64,000 nucleotides of DNA from Paraburkholderia bannensis (GCF_014200455.1 NZ_JACHBW010000017.1:97231-161230), one strand, 5' to 3'; shown: positions 8,303 to 21,573, counted from the first letter of the stretch. Notes: generated from the sequence alone by a model not told the origin. Made by a program: numbers and translations.

Positions 8303-8319
8303 ATTAAGACTCGCTTAAG
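8303..8319 (+). promoter_or_regulatory. PmrA/BasR-like direct-repeat box
   Basis: The sequence ATTAAG-ACTCG-CTTAAG is a direct repeat of TTAAG with 11-bp periodicity. It matches the known PmrA box form (YTTAAK-N5-YTTAAK) at 11 of 12 defined bases. It lies 122 bp upstream of the ABC-transporter start, and promoter-like sequence such as TACGCT at 8340 lies about 20 bp further on. Activation by a PmrA-type OmpR-family regulator is inference. Confidence 0.5.
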
Positions 8320-8441
8320 CGGTGCGGGACAGAATCGCTACGCTGACGGCCCTCCCCGAAAGACGGCAGCGCACGGCATCACGCCACGCACGGCGGGCAT
8401 CGTCGACTCCGGCCGCGGGCCGGCACAACATCAGGACGCAC

Positions 8442-10199
8442 ATGACCAACTCCACTCCCCGCGCCACGCCGGATCAGAACGAGCATCACAAGATCACGGC
8501 CTGGAGCCTGATCAAGCCCTACTGGGTCTCAGAGGAACGCTGGATCGCATGGGGGCTGCTCGTCGCGATCATCGTGATGAACCTGCTCGTCGTGTGGATC
8601 AACGTGCGGCTCAACGGCTGGAACGCCGACTTCTACAACGCCCTGCAAAACAAGGACGTCAAACAGTTCCCGCATCTGCTGATGATCTTCACGGGACTTG
8701 CGTTCGGCTTCATCATTCTCGCGGTGTACGGGCGCTATCTGCGCCAGATGCTCGGGTTCCGCTGGCGCCAGTGGCTTACCACGCGCTATCTGGGCGACTG
8801 GCTCGACAAGGGCGCGTTCTACCGCATCGAGCGCGATCGCCTCGCCGACAACCCGGACCAGCGTATCAGCGACGACCTGCAGTCGTTCGCCACCACCACG
8901 CTCTCGCTTACGCTCGATCTGCTTTCCACGGTGGTGACGCTGGTGTCGTTCGTCACGATCCTGTGGACGATCGCGGGCGCGATCACGATTTCGCTGGGCT
9001 CGACGCCCATCACGATTCCGGGCTACATGGTGTGGGCTGCGGCGCTCTACGCCGTGATCGGTTCTGTGGTGATCCAGAAGGTCGGTCATCCGCTCGTGTC
9101 GATCAACTACCAGCAACAAAAGGTGGAAGCCGACTTCCGTTTCGGCCTGATCCGCCTGCGCGAAAACGCCGAGCAAATCGCGCTGTACGACGGCATGGAT
9201 ACCGAGCGCGGCAGCGCGCAAGGGCTCTTCGCGCACATCCGCGACAACTGGTGGCGCGTGATGAAGTACACCAAGCGCCTCACCTTCGTGCTGAGCTTCT
9301 ACGGCCAGATCGCCATCATCTTCCCGCTGGTGGTGGCCGCGCCGCGCTACTTCGCGGGCGCCTTCACCTTCGGCGTGCTGATGCAGATCTCGCAGGCCTT
9401 TGGCACGGTGAGCGACTGCTTCTCCTGGTTCATCAACAGTTACTCCACCCTCGTCGAATGGCGCGCGACCGTGAACCGTCTGCGCGAATTCGTGCGCGTG
9501 GTGAATTCGCCGCGTCTGAAGGAAAGCGTCTCGCCGGCGACGGAACACGGCGGCATCAACCTGCACTTCATCGACGCGGGCGAGCTTTCCACCGAGCACC
9601 TGAAGCTCGCGCTGCCCAATGGCAAGCCGCTTTCGGAAGTACGCGACATCGCCATCAAGCCGGGTTCGCGCTGGCTCGTGCGCGGGCCGTCGGGCTCGGG
9701 CAAGAGCACGCTGATGCGCGCGCTCGCGGGTCTCTGGCCGTTCGGCGAAGGCTCGATCGACGCGCCGGTGGATGCGCGCATGATGTTCATTCCGCAGCAA
9801 AGCTACCTGCCGATCGGCTCGCTCAAGGCCGCGCTCACCTACCCCTCGCCCGCCGACGACTACAGCGACGACGATTGCCGCGAAGCGCTGCGCGCCTGCC
9901 GTCTGGAAGAGTACGTCGACCGCCTTAACGAATCCGCTCACTGGTCGCGCGTGCTCTCGCCCGGCGAGCAGCAACGTCTGGCCGGTGCGCGGGTGCTGCT
10001 GCACAAGCCCGACTATCTGTTCCTCGACGAAGCAACCAGCGCGCTCGATCCTGACAACGAAGGCCGTCTCTACAAGCTCTTCGTCGAACGGCTGCCGAAG
10101 GCGGCAATCGTGAGCGTGGCGCATCGCGAGTCGCTTGAGGCCTGGCACGACGAGACGCTCGAAATCGAGCGCTCGCCTGCGGAGCGCGTCGCAGCGTGA
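8442..10199 (+). CDS. Fused ABC transporter (SbmA/YddA-type membrane domain plus ATPase)
   Basis: Half-transporter with permease and ATPase in one chain, 585 residues. The N-terminal half is an SbmA/BacA-like type-2 ABC membrane domain with several helices and the DNPDQRISDDLQSF motif typical of the YddA/ABCD group. The C-terminal half has Walker A GPSGSGKST (about 415-423), signature LSPGEQQRLAGAR, Walker B YLFLDEATSALD and an H-loop-like SVAHRES. Start at 8442 is supported by AGGA in the leader. Substrate is not evident; relatives handle peptides, lipids or cobalamin. A PmrA-like box upstream suggests an envelope-stress role (inference). The stop overlaps the GTG that opens the SDR relic. 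Confidence 0.88.
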   Translation: MTNSTPRATPDQNEHHKITAWSLIKPYWVSEERWIAWGLLVAIIVMNLLVVWINVRLNGWNADFYNALQNKDVKQFPHLLMIFTGLAFGFIILAVYGRYLRQMLGFRWRQWLTTRYLGDWLDKGAFYRIERDRLADNPDQRISDDLQSFATTTLSLTLDLLSTVVTLVSFVTILWTIAGAITISLGSTPITIPGYMVWAAALYAVIGSVVIQKVGHPLVSINYQQQKVEADFRFGLIRLRENAEQIALYDGMDTERGSAQGLFAHIRDNWWRVMKYTKRLTFVLSFYGQIAIIFPLVVAAPRYFAGAFTFGVLMQISQAFGTVSDCFSWFINSYSTLVEWRATVNRLREFVRVVNSPRLKESVSPATEHGGINLHFIDAGELSTEHLKLALPNGKPLSEVRDIAIKPGSRWLVRGPSGSGKSTLMRALAGLWPFGEGSIDAPVDARMMFIPQQSYLPIGSLKAALTYPSPADDYSDDDCREALRACRLEEYVDRLNESAHWSRVLSPGEQQRLAGARVLLHKPDYLFLDEATSALDPDNEGRLYKLFVERLPKAAIVSVAHRESLEAWHDETLEIERSPAERVAA

Positions 10200-10528
10200 G
10201 CGATACGCGGCGCGGCTCGCAGTGCGGCGCGCAGTGCGTCGTCCTGATCACCGGCGCGGCCTCCGCCACCGCCGCCGCCAAGGCGGCGCTCGAATCGCTG
10301 GCCAGAACCGCCGCCGCCGAACTCGCGCCGCACGGCGTCACGGTGAACTGCGTCGCGCCCGGCTAAACGCGCAAGGACGCGGGCCCCACGCCCGCCAACG
10401 CACCCGCCTGGGCGCGCGCCGCCGAAGCCACCGACATCGCCGAACTCATCGCCTTCCTGCTGTCCCATGCCGCGCGCCATATCACCGGCCAGACGATCCA
10501 CGTCGATGGCGGCCTGACGCTGGGTTAA
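10196..10528 (+). pseudogene. Remnant of a short-chain dehydrogenase/reductase gene
   Basis: One reading frame from a GTG at 10196 encodes the start of an SDR Rossmann fold (VVLITGAAS), then jumps directly to the post-catalytic helix and strand (AAKAALESLARTAAAELAPH, GVTVNCVAPG), and after an in-frame TAA at 10364 continues with the SDR C-terminus (HITGQTIHVDGGLTLG), ending at 10528. About 130 codons, including the glycine motif remainder, NAG and the catalytic Tyr, are absent. The TAA sits where SDRs have PG(Y/x)T, so a TAC-to-TAA change would explain it. Deletion plus nonsense mutation indicates a dead gene. Confidence 0.88.
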
Positions 10529-10748
10529 ACGCCCGCGCTTCGTTCGCTGGCTATCGAATTTTTGATCGCCTCGCCAACACCGTGCTTTCAACGCCGCTCG
10601 CATCAGCGGCCCATCGCACCTAAAATAGGCGCGATCCTGCCGCCCGGGCACACCGGCGCCGCCGCAGACGACACCGTAGTCATGAGTCGCCACACGCCGC
10701 CCCACCCGGTCGTGGCACGCAAAACAAACGAGGGGGAGACGAGGCGCC

Positions 10749-12053
10749 ATGGGCTCTTTTCAATGGTTCAGTGAGCTGAACGAACGTGAGCGCCGCACGC
10801 TCTACGCCGGTTTCGGCGGCTATGCGGTCGACGCGTTCGACTTCATGATCTACTCGTTCCTGATTCCCTCGCTGATCGCCGCGTGGGGCATGACCAAGGG
10901 CGAAGCAGGCATGATCGCGACGAGTTCGCTGATCTCGTCGGCCATCGGCGGCTGGCTTGCGGGTATCCTCGCCGACCGCTACGGCCGCGCGCGCGTGCTG
11001 CAGTGGACCATCGCCACCTTCGCGCTGTTCACCTGCCTGTCCGGCTTCACGCATTCGTTCTGGCAACTGCTCATCGCACGCACGCTGCAGGGCATCGGCT
11101 TTGGCGGCGAGTGGTCGGTGGTCACCATCATGATGGCCGAGACGATCCGCTCGCCGCAGCACCGCGCCAAGGCAGTGGGCACCGTGCAGAGCAGCTGGTC
11201 GTTCGGCTGGGCCGCCGCCGCGATTCTCTATTGGGCGTTCTTCGCGCTGCTGCCCGAGGACTACGCATGGCGCACGTGCTTCTGGATCGGCATCCTGCCC
11301 GCGCTGTGGATTCTCTACGTGCGCCGCAACGTGAGCGACCCCGAAGTCTTCCTGCAAACGCGCCGCGCGCGCGAACGCGGCGAAACGCACGGCCACTTCC
11401 TGCAGATCTTCGCGCCCGCGCATCGAATGACGACGCTGCTCGGCAGTGCGCTGTGCACCGGCATGCTGGGCGGCTACTACGCGATCACCACCTGGCTGCC
11501 AACGTATCTGAAGACGGTGCGTCATCTTTCCGTGTTCAACACGAGCGGCTATCTGATCGTACTGATCGTCGGCTCCTTCACGGGCTATATCGTCGGCGCG
11601 ATCCTGTGCGACCGGATCGGGCGGCGCGCCTCGTTCATCCTGTTCGCGATCGGCTCGTTCGCGCTCGGCATGGCCTACACCATGCTGCCCATCACCGATG
11701 GCGCGATGCTGGCGCTCGGCTTTCCGCTCGGCATCGTCGTGCAGGGCATCTTCGCGGGCGTGGGCGCGTATCTCTCCGAGCTGTATCCCAATGCGATCCG
11801 CGGCTCCGGCCAGGGCTTCTGTTACAACCTGGGACGCGGGCTCGGCTCGTTTTTCCCGATTCTCGTCGGCACGCTTTCGCACACCACCACGCTCGTCAAG
11901 GCGATCGGCACGGTGGCGGGCGCGGGCTATCTGCTCGTGATCGTTTCCGCACTGTGCCTGCCAGAAACCAAAGGCAAGGTGCTCGGACCCGAAGCCGACC
12001 CGCACCGCGCGTCTGCGGCCGCTCAACCCTCTGCGGATTCCACTGCACAATGA
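10749..12053 (+). CDS. MFS transporter, AAHS/sialate-type organic-acid symporter family
   Basis: Twelve-helix major facilitator of 434 residues. It has the loop 2-3 motif GGWLAGILADRYGRAR, RTLQGIGFGGEW and the repeat of that motif in the second half (GAILCDRIGRRA), plus PETKGK after the last helix, all typical of the metabolite:H+ symporter and AAHS groups. GGGGGAG precedes the ATG. It is 46 bp upstream of a D-amino-acid dehydrogenase on the same strand, so it may import that enzyme's substrate, but substrate identity cannot be read from sequence. Confidence 0.9.
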   Translation: MGSFQWFSELNERERRTLYAGFGGYAVDAFDFMIYSFLIPSLIAAWGMTKGEAGMIATSSLISSAIGGWLAGILADRYGRARVLQWTIATFALFTCLSGFTHSFWQLLIARTLQGIGFGGEWSVVTIMMAETIRSPQHRAKAVGTVQSSWSFGWAAAAILYWAFFALLPEDYAWRTCFWIGILPALWILYVRRNVSDPEVFLQTRRARERGETHGHFLQIFAPAHRMTTLLGSALCTGMLGGYYAITTWLPTYLKTVRHLSVFNTSGYLIVLIVGSFTGYIVGAILCDRIGRRASFILFAIGSFALGMAYTMLPITDGAMLALGFPLGIVVQGIFAGVGAYLSELYPNAIRGSGQGFCYNLGRGLGSFFPILVGTLSHTTTLVKAIGTVAGAGYLLVIVSALCLPETKGKVLGPEADPHRASAAAQPSADSTAQ

Positions 12054-12099
12054 GCCTGAACGTGCTGCAATATCGTCCGTCACCCTCACTACGACCGGC

Positions 12100-13455
12100 A
12101 TGAAAACGATCGTCCTCGGCGCAGGCGTGATCGGCGTCGCCACTGCTTATTATCTGAGCGAACGAGGCTGCGACGTCACGGTCATCGAGCGCGAACCGGG
12201 CGTCGCACTCGGCACGAGCTTCGGCAACGCAGGGGTGATCGCGCCCGGCTACGTCACACCGTGGGCGGCGCCTGGCATGCCGGCCAAGCTCATCAAATAC
12301 CTGCTCAAGCCCACTTCGCCGCTGATCTTCCGGCCGACTTTCGACGCCGCGCAATGGCGCTGGATCGCGCGCTGGCTGCGCGAATGCGACCTCGCGCGCT
12401 TTCGCGTCAACAAGCAGCGCATGCAGCGCATCGCCTACTACAGCCGGAATTGCCTGCACGCCTTCCGCGCGCAGCATGCGTTCGAGTACGGCCGCAGCCA
12501 GGGTTACCTGCAGCTCTTTCGCAGCGACTACGACCTGGAACTGGCGCAGCCCGCACTCGACGTGCTGCGCGATGCGGGCATCGTGTATCGCGAACTGGAC
12601 GCCGCAGCCTGCGCGCAGGTCGAACCGGGGCTCCATTGGTCGCGCGTGAAGCCGGTGGCGGGCGTCTACCTGCCCGACGACGAAGCCGGCGATTGCGCGC
12701 GCTTTACGCGCGAACTGCGCGCCGTGTGCGAAAGCAACGGCGTGAAATTCATCTTCGATACCGAGGTGCTCGCGCTCGAAGCCGCAGGCGGCAAGGTCAC
12801 AGGCGTGCGCGTGCGGCCAGTGCCGGGACGCGAGGCGCGCAACCGTCGCGAGCAGCGTCGCGCGCCCGCCGAAGTGCTGCGCCCCGCCGATCTGAGCGAA
12901 CCCGCCGCCAACGCCGCGCCGCAGACGCTGGCCGCCGATGCCGTGGTGGTGGCGCTCGGCGTGGAGAGCGCGGCGCTGGTCGCGCCATTGGGCGTGCGCG
13001 TGCCGCTTTATCCGGTGAAGGGTTATTCGGCCACGCTGCCCGTGGTCGACGAGCAAAAAGCGCCGCGCGCCGCACTCATGGACGAATCGCTCAAGACCGC
13101 GATCACGCGCTTCGGTCCTTATCTGCGCGTGGCGGGCACGGCCGAGCTGGGCAACCACCGCACGACGCTGCGCGAACAGGCCTTGCAGACGCTCATGAAG
13201 GTGCTCGACGACTGGTTCCCGCATGCGGCGACGCCTTCGTCGGCGCAATTCTGGGTGGGACGCCGGCCGATGGTGCCGGACGGCGCGCCGCTGCTGGGCG
13301 CGTCGGGCGTCGACGGGTTGTGGCTCAACGTGGGCCACGGTTCGACGGGCTGGGCGATGTCGATGGGCTCAGGCCGCGTGGTCGCCGATCTGATCGCGCA
13401 GCGCGCGCCGGAGATCGATCTGGATGGGCTGACGCTGGAGCGGTATCGGCGGTGA
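12100..13455 (+). CDS. dadA: D-amino-acid dehydrogenase (DadA family)
   Basis: Membrane-associated FAD enzyme that oxidises D-amino acids to 2-oxo acids and passes electrons to quinone. The N-terminus is a dinucleotide-binding motif (MKTIVLGAGVIGVATAYYLS), followed by TSFGNAGVIAPGYVTPWAAP, strongly DadA-like, and near the end VGRRPMVPDGAPLLG and LNVGHGSTGWAMSMGSG. At 451 residues it is about 20-30 longer than usual; the excess is an Arg/Ala/Pro-rich loop at about residues 238-277. Follows the MFS gene. Another FAD oxidoreductase of the same family (e.g. for proline-like substrates) cannot be excluded. Confidence 0.86.
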   Translation: MKTIVLGAGVIGVATAYYLSERGCDVTVIEREPGVALGTSFGNAGVIAPGYVTPWAAPGMPAKLIKYLLKPTSPLIFRPTFDAAQWRWIARWLRECDLARFRVNKQRMQRIAYYSRNCLHAFRAQHAFEYGRSQGYLQLFRSDYDLELAQPALDVLRDAGIVYRELDAAACAQVEPGLHWSRVKPVAGVYLPDDEAGDCARFTRELRAVCESNGVKFIFDTEVLALEAAGGKVTGVRVRPVPGREARNRREQRRAPAEVLRPADLSEPAANAAPQTLAADAVVVALGVESAALVAPLGVRVPLYPVKGYSATLPVVDEQKAPRAALMDESLKTAITRFGPYLRVAGTAELGNHRTTLREQALQTLMKVLDDWFPHAATPSSAQFWVGRRPMVPDGAPLLGASGVDGLWLNVGHGSTGWAMSMGSGRVVADLIAQRAPEIDLDGLTLERYRR

Positions 13456-13470
13456 GGTGTGCTTGGTGCG

Positions 13471-13938
13471 TCAAGGCACTTTGGCCTTTGATGCAACCGG
13501 GTTGTCCTGACGGTAGCGGCGATTGGGATGGATCACCAGCCGCCCGACCGCCGCATCCAGCTCCTTGCTGTGATACAGGTCGAGGCATTTGAGGAGGTCG
13601 AATTTGACGTCCTTGATTTCCGCGTCGGCCAAAGGGTTGTGATAATCGCGCGCCAGATAGCGATCGACGAGCGCCTCGATCGCGTCAGGTGCCTTATCCA
13701 TGTCGTAATACGTCCAGTCCCGCAGGGCGCTGACGCTACTTCCCGCATCGATGGAGGCACCGTTGTCACGCTTGTAGGCTTTGGCGATACACGACGCCAG
13801 AACCATATCCTTGAAGTTCTGCGCGTACGTCCGGGAAGCCGCTTGGGGCGAGGTCGGACTATCGTCTTTTGCGTGACTGATCGACGGCCCAATGGCAAAA
13901 GCGATTACCGCTAGAACGCCATTCAGGATCTTATTCAC
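13471..13938 (-). CDS. tai4: Tai4-family immunity protein
   Basis: Probable periplasmic inhibitor of the adjacent Tae4 amidase. I start it at a GTG at 13938, inside the GTGA overlap with the tae4 stop and preceded by GGAG; this gives 155 residues with a clean signal peptide (hydrophobic residues 4-20, cleavage after SHA at 23). The mature part is mostly helical with two cysteines (C50 in LASCIAKAY and C118 in LLKCLDLYH) that match the conserved pair in Tai4 proteins. The upstream in-frame extension overlaps tae4 and would destroy the signal peptide. Base composition is lower in GC than neighbours. Convergent with dadA, 15 bp apart. Confidence 0.82.
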   Translation of the reverse strand: MNKILNGVLAVIAFAIGPSISHAKDDSPTSPQAASRTYAQNFKDMVLASCIAKAYKRDNGASIDAGSSVSALRDWTYYDMDKAPDAIEALVDRYLARDYHNPLADAEIKDVKFDLLKCLDLYHSKELDAAVGRLVIHPNRRYRQDNPVASKAKVP

Positions 13939-14435
13939 GGCAGGCTCCAGAAGTTTGCGCGGTCCGTGCGATACCGGGCTTCTGGTTCGTTGAAGTAGCA
14001 ATGATCATAGCAGCCGCTTCCGTTGTACAACGTCGCGTGGCCTGCTGCGTCCGACCATCCTGAAACCTCGAAAAGAACGATGCCTTTCTTGCCCGCCAGC
14101 GACCCGCCGCCGGAGGGCGGATTGTTGACGATTTCCGGCTGCCCCCACCGTTGCTGAAGAAAAGCAATCAGGTCTTTGACACGGAAGAAGTATTGGCGCT
14201 TATCGACGCCGGAAACGGTTTTCCCCGCGATTGTTGGGATCACAAGCCCGGACTGGTTCAGGATATAGCTCATTCGGACCGCGCAGGTATTGCTCCATCG
14301 TTGCGCTGCGTTGGGATTGCCGATGTTCTTCGCGACGTTGCCGCCGATCACCTGCGCTGCCTTGCCTGCGGAGTCCGTCGGATCGTAAATTCGCATCGCT
14401 GCTGCCCAGGCCTTAGAAAAAGGCGGTCGACTCAT
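13935..14435 (-). CDS. tae4: Tae4-family type VI secretion amidase effector
   Basis: Predicted peptidoglycan amidase delivered by a type VI secretion system; family members cut the D-Glu-mDAP bond. The 166-residue product (start at 14435, AAGGG ribosome site) has the NlpC/P60-like catalytic pair: Cys51 in RWSNTCAVRMS and His133 in GWSDAAGHATLYNG, plus a cysteine pair (C142, C146 in GCYDHCYF) typical of Tae4. It has no signal peptide, as expected for a secreted effector. The stop overlaps the immunity start by four bases. No VgrG, Hcp or PAAR gene is in the window, so it is an orphan pair. Noticeably lower GC than flanking genes suggests transfer. Confidence 0.9.
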   Translation of the reverse strand: MSRPPFSKAWAAAMRIYDPTDSAGKAAQVIGGNVAKNIGNPNAAQRWSNTCAVRMSYILNQSGLVIPTIAGKTVSGVDKRQYFFRVKDLIAFLQQRWGQPEIVNNPPSGGGSLAGKKGIVLFEVSGWSDAAGHATLYNGSGCYDHCYFNEPEARYRTDRANFWSLP

Positions 14436-14594
14436 TTCGCACCCTTGCTTTTCTCGTTGAGGGCCATTCGCCCTGGCGAGTCGACGCAAGCCTCCCGCAT
14501 CGACAAAGGCCCATCGTAGTCCTTTGTTCGTGCTAAGTTTTTTAGGGGTTTTGACGTACATTCAGGATCGCTTGCATAAGCGTTGTCTTGTACG

Positions 14595-15143
14595 CTAAAC
14601 CGGCAAACTCGCCAGCGCCTCATACCGCGCGCCCTGCTTCGCGAGCGTGCTCGAATACAGCACGAGCGAGGTGAAGCGCAATGGCGGCAGCGCGACGACC
14701 GGGCTTGCCGAAGGTGCATCCTTCGCATCGCGCGCAAACCGCGCCAGCGTCACATGCGGGCGGAACGCGCGCGCATCGAGCGACAAACCCACCTCGCCCA
14801 TCGACGATCTCACGCGCCAGTCGAGTGCCGTGAACGCATCGGACATCGCCAGCGCGGCCACCAGCAGGCGCGGCTGCGCGTGGCCCGGCCAGCATTCGAT
14901 TTTCGTGACGGTGGCGGGCGGCATCGGCATTGCGTGATCCGCGAGCCGCCGCGCAAGCGCCTCGCCCTGCGCGAACGTCATCGCGCCGATGAACGCCACC
15001 GTCAGATGCAACTGCGCATGCGGTACGCGCCGCGCGTTCGGCGGCACGTCGAGCGCGGCCAGTGCGTCTCGCGAAGGCGCATCGGGCGCAAGCGCGATGA
15101 AGCAGCGCTTCCACTCCCGCGCCTCATCAAGGGCTTCGGACAT
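14595..15143 (-). CDS. thpR: RNA 2',3'-cyclic phosphodiesterase (2'-5' RNA ligase family)
   Basis: Member of the 2H phosphoesterase superfamily that opens 2',3'-cyclic phosphates and can join 2'-5' RNA ends. Both HxTx motifs are present: HLTVAFIGAM in the N-terminal half and HVTLARFARD in the C-terminal half, along with the KRCFIALAPD opening. I choose the ATG at 15143 (182 residues); a TTG at 15191 would add 16 residues that look non-conserved. Lies downstream of gltD after its terminator. Confidence 0.9.
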   Translation of the reverse strand: MSEALDEAREWKRCFIALAPDAPSRDALAALDVPPNARRVPHAQLHLTVAFIGAMTFAQGEALARRLADHAMPMPPATVTKIECWPGHAQPRLLVAALAMSDAFTALDWRVRSSMGEVGLSLDARAFRPHVTLARFARDAKDAPSASPVVALPPLRFTSLVLYSSTLAKQGARYEALASLPV

Positions 15144-15201
15144 GATCGGGAGCCTCGGATCGTCGGGCAATCGGCTAATCCTACGCTTCAAACAGGACGT
15201 G

Positions 15202-15238
15202 AAAAAGCCGGGTCATCCTTACGGATGCCCGGCCTTTT
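15202..15238 (-). terminator. Rho-independent terminator of gltBD
   Basis: On the minus strand GCCGGGCATCC-gtaa-GGATGACCCGGC, an 11-bp stem with one bulge, is followed by TTTTT. It lies 66 bp past the gltD stop. T residues also follow on the other strand. Confidence 0.85.
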
Positions 15239-15303
15239 GGCGTGTGTCTCCTGCCGTCTCCCGTGCGCCCGTCGAATCGACTTTGACGGGCGCATCAGAA
15301 GGA

Positions 15304-16770
15304 TTAACGCGGCAGTTCGGTGCTGCCCATCAGATATGCATCGACGGAGCGAGCGCACTGACGGCCTTCACGGATCGCCCACACCACCAGCGACTGGCCA
15401 CGGCGCATATCGCCTGCCGTGAACACCTTGTCCACCGACGTGTAGTACGCCTTGTCGCCTTCGGTCGCGGCGCGCACGTTGCCGCGCGCGTCCTTGTCCA
15501 CGCCGAACGCTTCCAGCACCGGCGACACCGGCTGCGTGAAGCCCATCGCCAGCAGCACCAGATCGGCCTTCATTTCGAATTCCGAATCCGGCACTTCGAT
15601 CATCTTGCCGTCCTTCCACTCGACGCGCGCGGCGATCAGCTTCTCGACCTTGCCGTTCTTGCCTTCGAGGCGCTTGGTCGCGACCGCCCAGTCACGCGAG
15701 CAGCCTTCCTCGTGCGACGACGAGGTGCGCAGCTTGACCGGCCAGTACGGCCACACGAGCGGCTTGTTCTCGGCTTCCGGCGGCTGCGGCAGCAGTTCGA
15801 ACTGCGTGACGCTCTTCGCGCCGTGACGGTTCGACGTACCCACGCAGTCGGAACCCGTATCGCCGCCGCCGATTACGACCACATGCTTGCCCTTGGCGAG
15901 CAGCTGGTTCGGCAGCTTGTCGCCGGCGTTGACCTTGTTCTGCTGCGGCAGGAAATCCATCGCGTAGTACACGCCTTCGAGCTCGCGGCCCGGCACCGGC
16001 AGGTCGCGTGGCGTTTCCGAACCGCCCGCGATCACCACTGCGTCGAACTGTTCCTTCAACTCGTCCGGGCTGACGGTTTCCCTGGCCGTGTTGCCGATGT
16101 ACGCCGGCAGTTCACCCTTGCCGATGAACACGTTGGTGCGGAACGTCACGCCTTCGGCTTCCATCTGGCGCATGCGGCGGTCGATCAGCCACTTTTCCAG
16201 CTTGAAGTCGGGGATGCCGTAACGCAGCAGGCCGCCGATGCGGTCGTTCTTTTCGAACACGGTCACGTCGTGACCGGCGCGCGCGAGTTGCTGCGCCGTC
16301 GCCAGACCTGCCGGGCCCGAACCGACCACGGCCACCTTCTTGCCGGTCTTGTGCTTCGCGACTTGCGGCGCGACCCAGCCTTCGGACCAGGCCTTGTCGA
16401 TGATCGCGTGCTCGATCGACTTGATGCCTACGGGATCGTTGTTGATGCCGAGCGTACACGCCGCTTCGCAGGGCGCCGGGCAGATGCGGCCCGTGAACTC
16501 GGGGAAGTTGTTGGTCGAGTGCAGTACTTCGATCGCGTTCTTCCAGTCCTGGTGGAACACGAGGTCGTTGAAGTCCGGAATGATGTTGTTGACCGGGCAG
16601 CCGTTGTTGCAGAACGGGATGCCGCAGTCCATGCAGCGAGCACCCTGGATTTTCGCGTCGGCATCGGAGAGCGCCGCGACGAATTCCTTGTAGTGCTTCA
16701 CGCGCGTGAGCGGTGCTTCGTACGCCTCATGCTGGCGCTCGAACTCGAGAAAACCGGTTGCCTTACCCAT
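15304..16770 (-). CDS. gltD: Glutamate synthase, small (beta) subunit
   Basis: NADPH-oxidising subunit of glutamate synthase; passes electrons through FAD and Fe-S clusters to GltB. The 488 residues include N-terminal cysteine clusters (C46, C49, C54, C58 in RCMDCGIPFCNNGCPV; C97, C101, C105 in RICPAPCEAAC) for 4Fe-4S centres, an FAD motif VAVVGSGPAGLAT (about 147-159), an NADPH motif VVVIGGGDTGSDC and the C-terminal VFTAGDMRRGQSLVVWAI. Length and motifs are full and normal. Downstream of gltB with a 102-bp gap that holds a hairpin. Confidence 0.98.
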   Translation of the reverse strand: MGKATGFLEFERQHEAYEAPLTRVKHYKEFVAALSDADAKIQGARCMDCGIPFCNNGCPVNNIIPDFNDLVFHQDWKNAIEVLHSTNNFPEFTGRICPAPCEAACTLGINNDPVGIKSIEHAIIDKAWSEGWVAPQVAKHKTGKKVAVVGSGPAGLATAQQLARAGHDVTVFEKNDRIGGLLRYGIPDFKLEKWLIDRRMRQMEAEGVTFRTNVFIGKGELPAYIGNTARETVSPDELKEQFDAVVIAGGSETPRDLPVPGRELEGVYYAMDFLPQQNKVNAGDKLPNQLLAKGKHVVVIGGGDTGSDCVGTSNRHGAKSVTQFELLPQPPEAENKPLVWPYWPVKLRTSSSHEEGCSRDWAVATKRLEGKNGKVEKLIAARVEWKDGKMIEVPDSEFEMKADLVLLAMGFTQPVSPVLEAFGVDKDARGNVRAATEGDKAYYTSVDKVFTAGDMRRGQSLVVWAIREGRQCARSVDAYLMGSTELPR

Positions 16771-16809
16771 TTGGTTCTCGTCTATCTAATCTATTCAGTG
16801 AGGGGGACA

Positions 16810-16847
16810 GCGCCCGCCGCTGCATCAGTAAAGTGCGCAGCGGGCGC
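16810..16847 (-). other. Intercistronic hairpin between gltB and gltD
   Basis: GCGCCCGC and CGGGCGC, extended by GCTGC/GCAGC with a bulge, form a strong stem around an 11-13 nt loop between the gltB stop and the gltD start. There is no T tract on the minus strand, so it is more likely an mRNA-stability or pausing element than a terminator. Confidence 0.55.
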
Positions 16848-16872
16848 TTCGTCTTTGAGTCGTTCTCGCGGA

Positions 16873-21573
<4,701 letters not shown>

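Noticed and set aside
8529..10148. Long minus-strand open frame across the ABC transporter.
   Set aside because: Low-information His/Arg/Ala-rich translation; the plus-strand frame has Walker and signature motifs.
10135..10623. A 162-codon plus-strand frame over the SDR relic region.
   Set aside because: It is a different frame from the SDR-like one and encodes only an Arg-rich chain; the SDR frame explains the sequence better.
13938..14001. Upstream extension of the Tai4 frame.
   Set aside because: It overlaps tae4 extensively and would bury the signal peptide; the GTG at 13938 with GGAG and GTGA overlap is better.
14436..14561. Upstream extension of the Tae4 frame (starting MYVKTPKK).
   Set aside because: The ATG at 14435 has a good ribosome site and matches the family start; the extension lacks similarity to Tae4.
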